A stretch of 64,000 nucleotides of DNA. Source: Chondrus crispus (lineage: Eukaryota; Rhodophyta; Florideophyceae; Gigartinales; Gigartinaceae). The number at the start of each line of letters is the position of its first letter. Positions within the stretch are counted from its first letter, which is position 1. This document shows positions 19,661-31,202 of the stretch, piece after piece. A program made the position numbers and the translations under genes. Location of the stretch: contig NW_005179090.1 in NCBI RefSeq assembly GCF_000350225.1, positions 414,628 to 478,627 on the forward strand, given 5' to 3'. The notes beneath the pieces are model-generated. The model was not told where the DNA came from and ran no database searches. It worked only from the letters and a program-made list of their open reading frames with translations.

Positions 19661-19680
19661 TTTATATATATATATATAGA
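19661..19680 (-). promoter_or_regulatory. TATA-rich promoter element of the first vWA gene
   Basis: An alternating TA run reads TATATATATATATATAAA on the minus strand, about 105-125 bp upstream of the ATG at 19555. Confidence 0.65.
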
Positions 19681-21734
19681 AATTGGACCTAGGGTATTCA
19701 GTGAGGCGATCGACTCACACTCTTCAACCGGTCATATACGGTAGAAGCAGATGCATATTTATCTCAGTGATCTTGAGATTCTTCTTCTTCTTTCTGTGAG
19801 GGGCTAGGGCTAATATCTTGAGATTATGCATGGGTAGCAACAAATGCATGTACACCACGACAAATGTTTAGGGAAGTTCTCGGGGGATTGGGCACGCGCG
19901 CAGACAGTCGGGAGAACGTTGGGTTCTTTGGGGCCGCAAAGAACAAGAAAGGAAGGCTGTCCTGATTGCTCACTCGAGATCTATATTGACGTAACTGTTA
20001 GGAAGAACCATTCTTCACAGCAGCTAATTTCCATATTTTCTGCTGTGTGCCTTAAGCTGTCCTTATGGGGTCCCTTCATTGGTCACCCACCCCAGTTGTT
20101 CTGGAGACGGGAAAACGAAGCGGTGTTCGGAATATGTCACGGACGGGGTAGCGACCGGGCATCTACCCCCTCATCTGGAACAAAGACGCTCGCCCCCTCC
20201 CTACTTCAAGCCGCTCGGTGCTGCGTTTTTTAACGTCACTGGGGCGAGCTTTTATACGGACGCAATAAATTTGTGTCTGGTTTGTTTACGAAAAGCGCCA
20301 TTGCTGCTGTTCCTCGCAAGTGCATCAGCCGGAATAAAAAATAAAAAAACCCGCCCCGTAATAGTATAGAAATACCTCCAATGGAGGTCTCCGGAAATAC
20401 TCGCTACCATGCACTGCTGTCTGTAACCAAAGCATTAGGTCTTGGTGAGATCTATTTCTGGTCTCCATTCATTGACGAATACAATTCACGGTTCCTCGCT
20501 ATCTCTCCTTGTGCTATAACTTTATTGTTGTGTAGCCCCGATGGGGCTACACAACAATAAAGTTATTTGTGTATGCAGGTGAAGCCGTCAAGAGAGTAGC
20601 GAGTGACATGCCGACAGTATACCGAGCGACCACCATCCTACCTTCTGCTCTCCGCCATGTCTATTTCTCTTTGCCCACCCAACCCCGTATTAGGACACCC
20701 TGCCCTGGGCTTCACTCACATGTTTAATCTATGTTGATTGTTCTTTTCTTTGTTTTTAGCTTCGATAGATAGTCAGATTACTCTGAGTTCTGATGTCACG
20801 AGCGCGAAGGCTCCAACCGTAAACGACCTATCTATCTTCGTTGCTGCATCACCTGTTCCACTACGTGTACTGTAGTGATGCAGATGCAGAGGATGGCTGT
20901 ACATGATGCAGAACTGTGCAGTCTTCACTCATCCCAGCATTTTATCTAATTAGCGTGCGGCAGCAGAAATGGCCAGCGTCGCGCTTCAATGTTAACTCCT
21001 CAACTTTTACACCCTTTGACATCAAGAATTCGTGGACAGGAACTCTGATGTCATTTGTTGCTCTCATGGCCGGGAAGGCGAGTTTTTCGGAAGTGAAGAG
21101 GGTCGTACCTCCTTCTCGACTGGCGAGACGCCTGCCTCCCGACTGCGACCATTCTAGACGGATCAATATCATCATTACTTTCCTCAGAAGCCTCGTGTAA
21201 GTACCAGACATTGAATATTCACATGCAAGACCGTTCCATTTCGTATCACAGATGTCTACCTTTAATCTAATCGTTGGCTGCTGCTTTCCAAAGTTGCGAT
21301 ATGCCTGAGATCAAGCCCTCCGTAAAGCAAAATGTACATTTTTCAAATAGCTTTCTCCATGTTCATGTGATACTGCTCTCGAATTCTCGAGATCTGTGGT
21401 TCCTTCATATTTATTCGAGTACAAAACATGCTTTGTATACCCTCTGTGCGTCGATGCTTACACCACATAACCACTTGCGAACCACAAACAAGAAGGCCAG
21501 ATCTGCTTCTCCGGGGCGAAGAGCTGTGCATGTTCCGGACCTTTTCATACGGCACGATCATGCCTGTCAATTGTGCACTCTAATCATATTTAGAGGAACA
21601 GGCACGTCAGAAATTTACTACAGGACTACCACAAAAACCAGTTGCGACCTAAATCTGGATAGAGAAGCAGTGTGGTAATGTAAGCAATACATTTTTTCAG
21701 AGGTTTGCCGAAACGGCACTAGCTAGTGACGCAA
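19681..21734. other. Intergenic region between the vWA paralogues
   Basis: No recognised gene. The stretch holds the perfect hairpin at 20516-20566, annotated separately. Short frames on both strands around 20916-21211 and 21274-21678 have no identifiable motif. Confidence 0.5.
20516..20566. repeat. Perfect hairpin, 24-bp arms
   Basis: Arms 20516-20539 and 20543-20566 are exact complements around the loop GAT. The left arm begins ATAACTTTATTGTTG. Confidence 0.97.
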
Positions 21735-22472
21735 CTACGGTTCCACTGAACAAATGCTTCGCACAATATCAGGAAGAATTTGCATTACACGAGCCCATTC
21801 GGTCACCCTGAAAACCGATGCGCGATCCCCCGTTATATCGTTGAAGAGTTTCGTGTGAGAGAAGCCGACTCCAACCGCGTAGACATCGTTTGTAGGACGT
21901 CGGTTGCGGAAACGCTCGGCGAGGGCAGCCGGGTTCAACGGGCCACGGAGAAGCCTATAATTGCTACGTCCGTCACCGAGGATGACCATCTTGGCTGGAC
22001 TCCTGCCTGTGGCCAACCGTTGAGAGCAATAAGCCACCGCACTACCAATAACTGACCTTCGGGAGCGTAAGTACCTCACACTCTCAAGGTCAAGTACGAA
22101 CTCTTCAGCTTTGGCATTTCTCCTTCCAATGTTCGCGACAACCTTGTCGCCACTTCCATACTGGATACCCATGAAACGGGATCGCCCATTAAAACCAACT
22201 ATTGAAGTTAAAATGGCCATGAAATCCAGTTGGGTCTCAAAATCTCTGCGCCCCATTTGCCTACTTCCATCAAAGGCAAAGCAAACCCTCGTATCGCAAC
22301 CACTAGCTCGCGCTACCCTGAGGGCGCTGGCAATGACTGCGCCATTAAGACCCTCGGTCTGATTATCGAGGATATTTCGAAGCTCTTCCAGGCGTTCTTC
22401 ATCGATCTGGGCTTCGGCGCCACTGACAAGGAGCAAAGTCAAGAAAAGGAGGAGAAATTGAAAAGCCTTCAT
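21735..22472 (-). CDS. Secreted von Willebrand factor A-domain protein (245 aa)
   Basis: I place the start at 22472 because the ATG there is followed directly by a signal peptide (KAFQFLLLFLTLLLVSGAEA). The frame stays open upstream, but those 46 codons are not signal-like and are absent from the paralogue. The single vWA domain has VCFAFDGSRQMGRRDFETQL (D68-G-S70-R-Q72), again with Gln in place of the second metal-site Ser. It continues with VRYLRSRRS, MVILGDGRSNY and VYAVGVGFSH, closely matching the neighbour at 18809-19555. C-x5-C pairs before the metal site and shared C-terminal IC residues suggest conserved disulfides. It is predicted to be extracellular. Tandem duplication of an ancestral gene is the likely origin. 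Confidence 0.88.
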   Translation of the reverse strand: MKAFQFLLLFLTLLLVSGAEAQIDEERLEELRNILDNQTEGLNGAVIASALRVARASGCDTRVCFAFDGSRQMGRRDFETQLDFMAILTSIVGFNGRSRFMGIQYGSGDKVVANIGRRNAKAEEFVLDLESVRYLRSRRSVIGSAVAYCSQRLATGRSPAKMVILGDGRSNYRLLRGPLNPAALAERFRNRRPTNDVYAVGVGFSHTKLFNDITGDRASVFRVTEWARVMQILPDIVRSICSVEP

Positions 22473-22843
22473 TGTCTCAGTTTGTTTGTCGAGTGGGCTC
22501 TCGTTCGCCCCCGTAAGTTTGCTTAAGTAGTGCTGGTGTTCGGACGGCATTGTAGCTGGAGATAAGATGTGAGGTGGTAAATGTATCTCAGCATACGTAG
22601 GCTTATGCAAGGATCAATCGTGCCTGTAGTCGTCTGAGAAGACATACTGTATTTGATGAGAAGAGAGCTCACGCGTCTCAATCTGTCGTTTGAAGGCAAG
22701 TCAAGATTTTCTCTCGATTGTCTGGAGAGCTGATCGTACAGAGTGATAGAAGTATTTAAATATGATTTCAAGCATGATAAGCAATTACGACAAGGCAAAT
22801 ACGGGCAAGCTTTCTTGAAGCAGAGTAAGAATTTACATTCACT

Positions 22844-23534
22844 AACGTTGTCCGTAAAATAACGCGTTGTTTTTTTCCATTTGCCCACAAACTCGTTGGC
22901 CGTAAAGTAAACCCGAGTTTGAAAATCCCACCACGAGTTTTACGGACTGACCTCCAGCAAGGTACCTGCCCGCAACAAACGCAAGTCTGGTACATCGTTG
23001 TGCCGTCCGACGGATCACTTGCACCTGGGCGAATACTCGCTGAAGCGAATATTGTAGCTCGCCACAAGGATAGAATAGTTCTCAGTCGAAAGGGCGATGT
23101 GTTTCGTCTTCTCGACGGGCTGAGGGGGGCCGCTTAGAGAGGACCGCTTTCTAGAAGCTTCTACTTGTCTGTCTTCTGCGATTGCTTTAGCGGCATATGT
23201 GGCAGATCTTGTGGTGCTTCGATCCGTTGATGGACTCTGGGTAGATGAAGTGATAGGGGCGTCCATGACGCAAACCGGTACGAACCGTGCAGTATGAGAC
23301 TCGTTTGTGCTGATGAGAGAGCGGAAACCTCACCTCGTTTTCCTTCAAGACGGGTCGATCCGGCACTGCCGTACAGTAATCAGGCGGATGTGAAACTTGT
23401 GGAAAACTCACATGTCCCGGGTTTTCGGTATGCTGTGAGTTTTGCAAAACTCGTTGTCTGAAAATTTTGCAATCAGAAAATCCGAGCAAACTCGTGGCCA
23501 AAACACGTGTTTTCGCGACTTTACGGACAACGTT
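22844..23534. mobile_element. Short non-autonomous DNA transposon (MITE-like)
   Basis: The ends AACGTTGTCCGTAAAATA (22844 on) and the complement of ...TTTACGGACAACGTT (to 23534) form an inverted repeat of about 15 bp with weaker extension. The 3-bp duplication ACT flanks both sides (22841-22843 and 23535-23537). Subterminal words such as ACTCGTTGGCC recur in both halves. No transposase is seen inside. Confidence 0.6.
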
Positions 23535-23561
23535 ACTCACTACTCCGTAATGAATGTGAAT

Positions 23562-24436
23562 GGGTGCATCCAGAAAATAGCACTCTAACACTTTACCATT
23601 GTATGATAGTTTCAAAAATTGATTGTCCCCACCACTCTTGCACTCCATCACTGCCCTTCCGTGGCGGTTCCACCCCAGTTGGAACATGTTGCGAACTGTA
23701 CACCCACTCGCACCCCCACTCGCCGACAACCTCCCCATCCCCTAATCCCAAAGCGAGCCACACCTTCCTCCTCAAACCTGGCGCCCGCATTCTGACACTG
23801 TCATCTCAACATGGCATCCCTTTTGGACGGATCCGATCCTCCCTCTCAAGCCAACCCGAACAAATCAATACTTTCCAGTTGCGTACTGCGTCCTCTTGTT
23901 TTCGGTCCCCTTCGATAAGGGCTACCGAAGTTACATTTCAATTGTTCCTGTATAAAAAATGGAAGTGGGCTTCGTGATATTTACGGATACAAGGAAGTCG
24001 GAGTCTTTCCCGAACGAGAGAAGCACGCGCCAAGGAGTGGACCGCTGTGTGCGAGGGCGAATAATGGCTGGGCGGAGGTACTTTGGGTTCTTGTTGCGAT
24101 GACGGCGCTTGCGGCGCATTGTTGTCCTCCTCCGGGCGACAAGACATGTCGTCAGAACTGCTAGCGATACTGCTAGAGCTGCCAGAGTGTGCTTGTGGCT
24201 GTTCTGAAAGGGCATTGGCGAAGCGGGCATCACCGACAGCTCGAGAGAGGGGTCTTGGAATGTGGAACTCCAGTGCGCAAGGATGGAATGGGAATTGGTG
24301 CGGGAGTGGTGGAGTGGAGAGGGGTCGAGAGGGCTTGATCAGATGGTCAAAAGTAGTCAGCCGGCGACCACTTTATCGGTCGCTGATTGGTCAAAAAAGT
24401 AGTCGAGTGATACAGTGTTATTTTCTGGATGCACCC
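23562..24436. mobile_element. Short DNA transposon, possibly Harbinger-derived
   Basis: The ends share a perfect 18-bp inverted repeat, GGGTGCATCCAGAAAATA, extending to about 31 bp with three mismatches. The 3-bp duplication AAT flanks both ends. It lies 27 bp from the preceding short element. A minus-strand frame inside carries a transposase-like fragment, annotated separately. Confidence 0.68.
23931..24233 (-). pseudogene. Transposase N-terminal remnant, Harbinger-like
   Basis: A 100-codon frame inside the short element contains RPRTQRSTPWRVLLSFGKDSDFLVSVN. This resembles the stretch before the DDE core of PIF/Harbinger-type transposases (SPWxxLLxxGxDxxF). There is no catalytic core, so the element would be an internally deleted derivative. 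The family assignment rests on this one pattern and on the 3-bp duplication. Confidence 0.4.
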
Positions 24437-25727
24437 AATATAGACCCAAGCTCCGAAGGAACAGGTAACAAGAAGTGAATCCTTTAACTATAAAAAATAA
24501 CAACGGTATTGCAAGAGCCAGCTGTGCTACCAAGTACCCCTGTTTCGGGACAGTGCGGGGGGATCAAGCAGACAGGTACCGTGGTTATTCGCTTTCTGGT
24601 ACAGTACCAAGGGTACCTCGAAAAAAGAGCTGAGATAACTTGCAGAAATACCCTCCTGTGTTAGACTGGGTTAGCATCATTTATGGGCACGAAATCGTAC
24701 TACAATCAAAATTCTAACAGCCCGGGTATACACGTAGACATAACGGAGGAGCATAGATATTTCGCGAGTAGAAAAGACACGAAGGAAACTTTCTCGATTC
24801 CATTTCTCAGTACTGAGCGTTGCTTCTTCCGGTGTTACGCCCAGCTAATCGAAAAAGGAGATCTACATACATCTCACTTGGCCCGCGCTGACGTACGTCC
24901 ACTGTGCTTCCCGAACCAAATCACCGGTGAATGATGCTGTGGTTTCGTGGAATAAGCAAACTGCCGGTACTGTACTCGGGTTTTCTAACCTTCGGATGAG
25001 ATTGTGTTTTACGTAAAGAGGATAATTCACATAATGTATTCCACTTTTCTTAAGGTTACTGGAATACGGGTCTATGTACTCCGCACGGCAGAATCACTTC
25101 GACCAGTTGCAAAATGACGCCTGAGACCGGGCAGGGGTAATGCAGTGCTTTAAAATCAGGGGGTTGCGTAGTTGCAGGCAAATATGCACAGTACATCAGG
25201 TTGCTGATAATCCGTAAGCGTAGCGTTTTAGTGCTGCCTCCCGCACTGAGGGTCGTTCTATCCAGATTTTCGATGCACAGTAACATTACAATACCTTGTT
25301 GTGTACCTTGTTGTGTACAGGCTTGAATTTGCATTCTGATTTCGCGTTCTGGCCCGAATTGTATGGCCCAAATAGCATTGCCCATACTGCAAAAAAACAC
25401 CTTTTTGCCTACTCGTATAATGTATCGGGTACAGTATAAGAATAGCCAAAACAACGAAGTTACATGCATAGAATCACCTCTTTGGCGTCTCTTGCATAGG
25501 GAATGAACATGTATGTATACGCTACAAACAAGAATAATATTCTTGTAACATATTATGTTCATGTGGCGCATGCATTGATGGGGAAATCACTGTGCTGTCA
25601 AACAGGAGAGCAAAGTATTTGAGGCAATTCCATAAAATACATGTATTTTACGGGTGGGAACATGAGCAATTTCTTGTCAAGAGTGATGCGATCGGCAACT
25701 TGCTTGCTAGAAACATGTGGAACGCTC
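24437..25727. other. Intergenic region
   Basis: No recognised gene or repeat. It is AT-rich with several TACAGTA/TACTGTA words (24601, 24967, 25432). Short frames show no motif. Confidence 0.5.
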
Positions 25728-25729
25728 TA

Positions 25730-25752
25730 CAGTGAATCCTCGCTAACTGCAT
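25730..25752. repeat. Inverted repeat, left end of pogo element
   Basis: 23 bp, perfectly complementary to 27854-27876, preceded by TA. Confidence 0.95.
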
Positions 25753-25853
25753 ATGAAAAGTGGACGGCTTTCGTATGCAGTTGGCGAACATATGCACTTG
25801 TCGAAAATGTCCATATATAGGGCATCTATGGAACATCAGTAAACGCCTCATTT

Positions 25854-27511
25854 TTATTCAAAAAATTCAGATATGCGGGTCTGCCGTGCTGACTTGGCCT
25901 GCTGGAGTTTTACATCACGCTGCAAGGTGCGCAGAGAGCCCAAGACTAACGGGTCTGCATAGTCCGCGCTCTCAAGAAGGTGGCGCACTACAACAATACA
26001 CCTCAAGCACTCTTCATATGCGACCCCCTCCAAGTAAGATGCAGTCTCTGCATCACTTTCCTCGCTTTCAACTTCCCTTTCTGTCATCGCCGCCACTACC
26101 CCCGACACAAGAGTTGTGTCATCGGCTTCCTCTAAAACATTGTTCTCATCCTCAGGATTTGTTATAAAATCAATATCCATCTGTGTCCGAGGTGCGACGA
26201 GTTCGGACATTGCAGCCAATACCTCTGCCACTGTACTATCTTCAACCCTTTGCACCTCTTCAGTTCCCATCACTAAACCCGTGTGATGCCAGCAATTCTT
26301 CAAAACTGAGGCTGGAATGTCGTCCCACATTCGTCTCATCGCCTTCATAGAATTCAACTGATCGACCTTATATATATTCTCCACCTTAGCATCCATATAA
26401 TCCAGCGCTCTCTCGTAATGCCACTTCCGATATCGTACCCTCAGTGCAGCGATAATGCCTGCGTCTAACGGTTGCAGTTTAGACGTAGTGTTCGGCGGCA
26501 AAAAAACAACCTCAACGTTATCGAGTAGTGGCAGAGTTTCCTCTGTACCATGAGCTGAACAATTGTCGAGTAGAAGTAGCACTTTTCGGGATGGACTGGA
26601 ACGAGAAATGTATGAAGAAAAACGTAGAATCCATGCAAAAAATAAAGCGCTCGTCATCCACGCTTTTTTGTTTGCGTGATAGTCAAACCCCAGCTGCTCT
26701 CCTTCCTGTTTCTTAAAACACCGAGGCTTCTTTGCTTTTCCAATCACATCAGTGGAAGGCGCTCCGATCCATCGGCGTTACAGCATGCCAGGTAAGTCAA
26801 GCGGACCTTCTCGCATTTTCGACCAGGTGACCTTTCACTCGCTATCGTGCGATCTGGTGCCATGCGATAGAAGTGGCCACACTCGTCCGCATTGAAAACA
26901 TCACAGTGTTTATAAAACTGAATTGTACTGCGTAGCAAGGGCACTTGACGATCAATTGCAGCCTGGTCTGCATCTCCCGATTCGCCATGAGACTTGATGG
27001 ATTTAAGGTTCCACCGTTTCTAGAAACGGATCAACCAGCCTGAGCTAAACATAAGTTTGGTTTGTTTCTGCGGCGGAAGGGACAAGTTCATGAGATGCTG
27101 TAACCTCCTTGCCTTCGCAATAATTAAACTTCCAATCACACAGGGCCGTGCGCGAAATTGAGCATTGATCCAGGAATGCAATGCTGCCTCCAACTCTCTA
27201 CAATTGCCATAAGTGTAGCGCTTGTGGATTGCTGAAGGAAAGAGGGACGGGCGAGTTGCATTTTTGATGATGCGAGAGATGGTAGATTGGTTCGGCTTAC
27301 GGAGGAGGTGGAATTTGTTGTAGGCCCACTGTGCCAGCGCTTCTTGGTGAAATGATTCACCTGCAGAAATTCGACGCACCCGCTCGTCCATTACTTTCTG
27401 TTTCTGGACGACTGTGAGTGAGGTGAGTCGTGTATGGGAGTCCGTGTTGTTTTGGTTTGGTGGTTGAGGACGGTTGTGTGGCAATTGGGAGAGCGTGTGC
27501 CTATAAACCAT
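25854..27511 (-). pseudogene. pogo/Tigger transposase, two lesions
   Basis: The frame starts at ATG 27511 and encodes, in order, a Psq-type HTH, a CENP-B/Tc5-type HTH (FHQEALAQWAYNKFHLLRKP... to SSGWLIRF) and a DDE_1 core: NADECGHFYRM (first Asp), VLLLLDNCSAHGTEE (second Asp) and VVFLPPNTTSKLQPLDAG. An acidic tail is followed by a C-terminal QTRISEFFE. Two lesions break it: a TAG in place of the expected Lys right after WLIRF (about 27016-27025), and a one-base deletion after RLPLM (about 26745). All other motifs are intact, so inactivation looks recent. It would mobilise the enclosing element. Confidence 0.93.
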
Positions 27512-27853
27512 GGTTTTGCGATGTTTCACAGTAAAGTGAAGTTGGACTGTAGCCTAATGCCTCTGTCCTACGGCCTAAATTCTGCGTGCCGCCGCTGGTG
27601 TTGACTTTGCAGTCCGCCGCCGGTGTTGAATTTGCATTGCCGACGGCGATGGCGAATCACTGCATATTTGTTGTCATACGTTTTTATTTGTTTCATTGGT
27701 TGCCTCTGTATGAGGGTTCGATATGATTAAGGATCACTTTCTTGATGCAGTTATGCGGTATGCAGTCCAGTATCATATGCAAGCTGGATTCGCTACTCCG
27801 CAGCTGGTAGCTGACGAACGCATGCAGATATCGAGAATATGCACAAATCGAGC

Positions 27854-27876
27854 ATGCAGTTAGCGAGGATTCACTG
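27854..27876. repeat. Inverted repeat, right end of pogo element
   Basis: 23 bp, perfectly complementary to 25730-25752, followed by TA. Confidence 0.95.
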
Positions 27877-27878
27877 TA

Positions 27879-28339
27879 GGCGCAAAAGGCTCGTATTGTA
27901 AATTTTCTTTGAGAACCCCAGTCTCCGGTGGTATTTATGCTAAACAAGAATACTGGACCAATGATGACACAGCTCCATCAATTTCGGATATAGCGATCTA
28001 CTTGACACGCTTTGCTGAAGTTGCAGCACGATTACGTGACATCATGAAGCAAAATGCGTCATGCAGTACTGTAGTTGAACCGATTAGCAACACACGTGCA
28101 CATATACATGTATATTGTATATGCGAATGAGCGATGTAGTCCCCGGACTGCAAACTGTAAATGGAATTCTGTCTTACAGGAACAACTCGACTACCCCTAC
28201 ATTTAATCAAAAGTCGGGGTGTGCATGCGCCGCCACTCAAAGGCCATCTCAGTGCGGCAATCGTCACTCTGTGACGCAGAATGTGATTGTAGCAATCGGC
28301 GGCGGACTTCCGCATCTCACTCGTTGTGAAGGAGACACG
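27879..28339. other. Intergenic region
   Basis: No recognised gene. It contains a TACTGTA word and a TATACATGTATA-like palindromic stretch around 28105-28118. Confidence 0.45.
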
Positions 28340-28440
28340 CTGAAACTGTGAACCTTCACAACACACTGAAACTGTGAACCTTCACAACACACTGAAATGG
28401 TGGACCTTCACAACACACTGAGACTGTGAACCTTCACGAA
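28340..28440. repeat. 26-bp tandem repeat
   Basis: Nearly four units with the core CTGAAACTGTGAACCTTCAC start at 28340, 28366, 28392 and 28418 (the last partial). The third unit has ATGGTGGACC in place of ACTGTGAACC. Confidence 0.93.
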
Positions 28441-28535
28441 CGAGAGACATGCTGTGAACCTTCCCCCCTCTCAGAACCACTATTTTATCATGTACCATAC
28501 CGCGCTCGGCGAACGACGTTCTATATTGGGTACGG

Positions 28536-28658
28536 GGCTCTGCTGATGGTGTGCTGTGGCGCGTGTACACGGAGAACATCGACGGGCTGGACGTGGTGGC
28601 GGAGATCGCTGCGGACAAGCGGGTAGAGTGCCACGGCTCCTTCTCCCGCGCGCCGTGG
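28536..28658 (+). pseudogene. Sirtuin (Sir2) deacetylase fragment
   Basis: A plus-strand frame reads VLWRVYTENIDGLD and then VECHGSFSRA. This is the NAD-binding TQNIDGLE motif and the catalytic HGS(F) motif of sirtuins at normal spacing (about 30 residues apart), with Gln of QNID replaced by Glu. Nothing before or after fits the rest of a sirtuin, so only about 40 residues survive. It is GC-rich relative to its flanks. It is likely a captured or stranded host fragment. Confidence 0.75.
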
Positions 28659-28847
28659 CGCACGCCGGGGCTGTTGATGAACCGCGAGCGCGCGGGCTCG
28701 TTCCGCGAGCACGGCGTTGCAGCCGGGGTTGTAGAAGATGTCGTGTACACGCTCAGATGGATGCTACCTGCCGGGTACTAAGTGCCAATGTTCTATAATG
28801 GCGGTGGCGGCGCTAGCAGCCTGCCACCGGCCGCGCTGCGGCGTCAT

Positions 28848-30180
28848 TTATTGCTTCTTTTCCATGGTACTGGCTTTGCGCTTCTTGCCTTGGCCAGTGC
28901 GTGTCGCTGCCTGCACCAGGCAGCCTGAAAACGATACGGCTTCCGCAGACCTACAGGACACGCACAGTACTGACGCCTGAGCAACGCAATAGAAATTTCT
29001 GCGCTCCAAAAGGGTGTGCTCTGGCGCCCTTCCACGAGCCGGTATCTGCTTCGTTCCGCTCTCAGCACTCTCTACAGATCCGGTGGCTGCAACGAGCCGG
29101 AGATGTGGGCTCTCTCCGTTAGAACCCAATTCTTTGCGTCACAGCATGTATTTAATGGACGGCTGTGATGGATCGCGATCTACCTGTTCTCTGTCTCTGG
29201 GAATAAGAGCTTTCAAGTCAACGACAACAGATCCCAACGCCGGGAATGCCTGCTTCACAGCGGTCACACCCGCGTCGCTTATCTTTTCGGACGGGCTTGC
29301 CGCAGCACTTGCAAGCTCCATTCCAGAGGGCGTGGTCAATTGCGAAAGAGGCCGTTGGGCCCTGCGGCCGCGTTTTGGCGGTCGTGGCGGCAGCTGTATG
29401 CCAGCGTTCGTACCGGCTGGCTGGACCTCTCGCTGGCGTCTGTGCCCACGCGCTGGCCTGTCTTGCGTTCTGTGATGACTTCGCTGAGAGTCGGTTACAA
29501 GCAGGCGCGACCCGTTGTAGCTATTGGGAGTGAAGGTCGTTTGAGCAGCATCCACTACCTGCACCAAACCAAATCCATGCGATGTGAGCAGAGATCTAGC
29601 ATCCTTCGTAATCCACGCTGCGAGTATTGCCCGCATGCAGTCAAACCAGCTGTTGTTGTACGCGCTGATCATGAGACCAGAAAAGTGACACCACCAGCTG
29701 CTGTAGAGTCGAGCAATATCCGGGCCGGGCATATTCCTCTGAGCCACTGCGGGGCAAGCGAGTTGAAGCTCAGTGCGTCAATGATAATAGCTCTGGCGGC
29801 CTTTGCGTGCTGTGAAGTTACTCCAGCACGCTCAAGAGCTGCGCTCGTGTTCGCCAATACCGAATGAAGTTGCGAGAAAGATTCTTTGAGATCGCGGTTT
29901 GCAGCGATGTCGTCGAGTACGCTCGCGTCGTCCCCAACCTGCTTTAAATCCTGAGGGGGTTGAAATTCATACAGTTGGGACGATCTGATGGTTGGATGTT
30001 GTGCTCAATAGTCTCTTCACTCTGCAGCTCAATGTCTGCGTTCTGCATGCGGATGCAAATGGGCAGGTATGCGATTCGGACATTGCGAAGCTTTGCGAGC
30101 GTGGCCTCTCTTGGAAAGCGTATGCCGGTGAGATGTAGATGCTTGCATAGGCGTTTGACACCTCCAATTCGTGTATTCAA
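28848..30180 (-). pseudogene. Decayed coding region, unknown family
   Basis: Minus-strand frames of 78, 62, 202 and 93 codons follow each other with frameshifts and look like one decayed protein. The first piece is rich in basic helices (VKRLCKHLHLTGIRFPREAT, a SAP-like pattern). The middle pieces are helical (LHSVLANTSAALERAGVTS, MISAYNNSWFDCMRAILAAW). The end is basic (GKKRKASTMEKKQ, nuclear-signal-like). No catalytic motif is visible. It may be an accessory protein of a transposon, since it adjoins the pogo-like transposase at 30334, but that is a guess. Confidence 0.35.
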
Positions 30181-30190
30181 GGGACCAAAA

Positions 30191-30196
30191 TATAAA
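30191..30196 (+). promoter_or_regulatory. TATA box of the second pogo-like transposase
   Basis: TATAAA lies about 140 bp upstream of the ATG at 30334. Confidence 0.5.
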
Positions 30197-31202
30197 CAAG
30201 CACCTTCCTCATCGGCTCAATTTGGGTAATGGCACAATTTGGACCCCCCTCATTTTACAAACACACACGTATCATTTAATCCCCCTCAGTCCACCGTCCC
30301 ACTCAGCTATCCATACTCAGCCAGCTCTCAGCCATGGACCCGTTCTCAGTCACGATCCCCTCCGTTGCGCCTGAAACAAATTATGCCGCCCTCCATGCGC
30401 GCACAAACTGTAGCCAACAAAAAAGGATCGCTCGAAGAAAAGACGAGCATTCTCGAAGGGAACAGGTGCTTTTGTGCATACAGGAGGGCGATTCTGCTCT
30501 AAAGGCCTCTAAAAAGACCAACATTTCCCGAACAACGGCTACACGCATCAAGAAAGCATATAGCCCTTCCGATAAGTCGACCCTCGAAAAGCTTCTCAAT
30601 CCGGAGGAGCACCATCCCGGACGCAAACCCGTACTCTCGTCTCCTGAAGAAAAACTCATCGCCCTCAGTGCTATCCAAGCCGCGCAGCAGGGCTTCGCAG
30701 AAGACAATGACACTATCATCTCCGTACACGCGCGTATTGCACGTGACAGAACAGCAAACTACGCCACAGGATTGCCTTCCTCTGACACCATCAGAGCTTT
30801 TAGAGCTCGCAATAGATCCCTGGCATACGGTGTGCCGAAAAATGTATCTGGTACTCGCCCCTCAGCTCAGAACTACGCCCACTTTGCCACACTAGAGAGT
30901 GCTCTCAAGCAAATTGAGAAACAAGACCCCTCTCTTTTTTTGGATCCCAGGCGCCTGTGGAATTGGGACGAAACGTCAGTGTCTGGGGAACACGGCCGAA
31001 AACTAAGGTGCTACGCGTCATCAACCACCAACGGCGGAGGGGCTCGAAGAACTATACAGGACCCGGGAAAGCATTTGACGGCTGGAATTGCAGTTGCAGC
31101 TTGCGGCAATATTGCCCCACTATTCTTAGTCGCCTCCGGAAAGCGCGTGATGGAGTCCTGGAAGAGACCCCGGGATAAAGAGGACTTTTCGAACAAAGAT
31201 GA

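Larger units (their letters stand above)
25730..27876 (-). mobile_element. pogo/Tigger-type (Tc1-mariner superfamily) transposon
   Basis: It has perfect 23-bp inverted repeats beginning CAGTGAATCCTCGC (25730-25752 and 27854-27876), flanked by the TA dinucleotide at 25728-25729 and 27877-27878, as expected for Tc1-mariner. Subterminal copies of TATGCAGTT-like words lie inside each end. It encodes one transposase on the minus strand with two lesions. Length is 2147 bp. Confidence 0.95.

Noticed and set aside
20916..21211. Frames of about 90 codons on both strands
   Set aside because: They mirror each other and have no recognisable motif or promoter.
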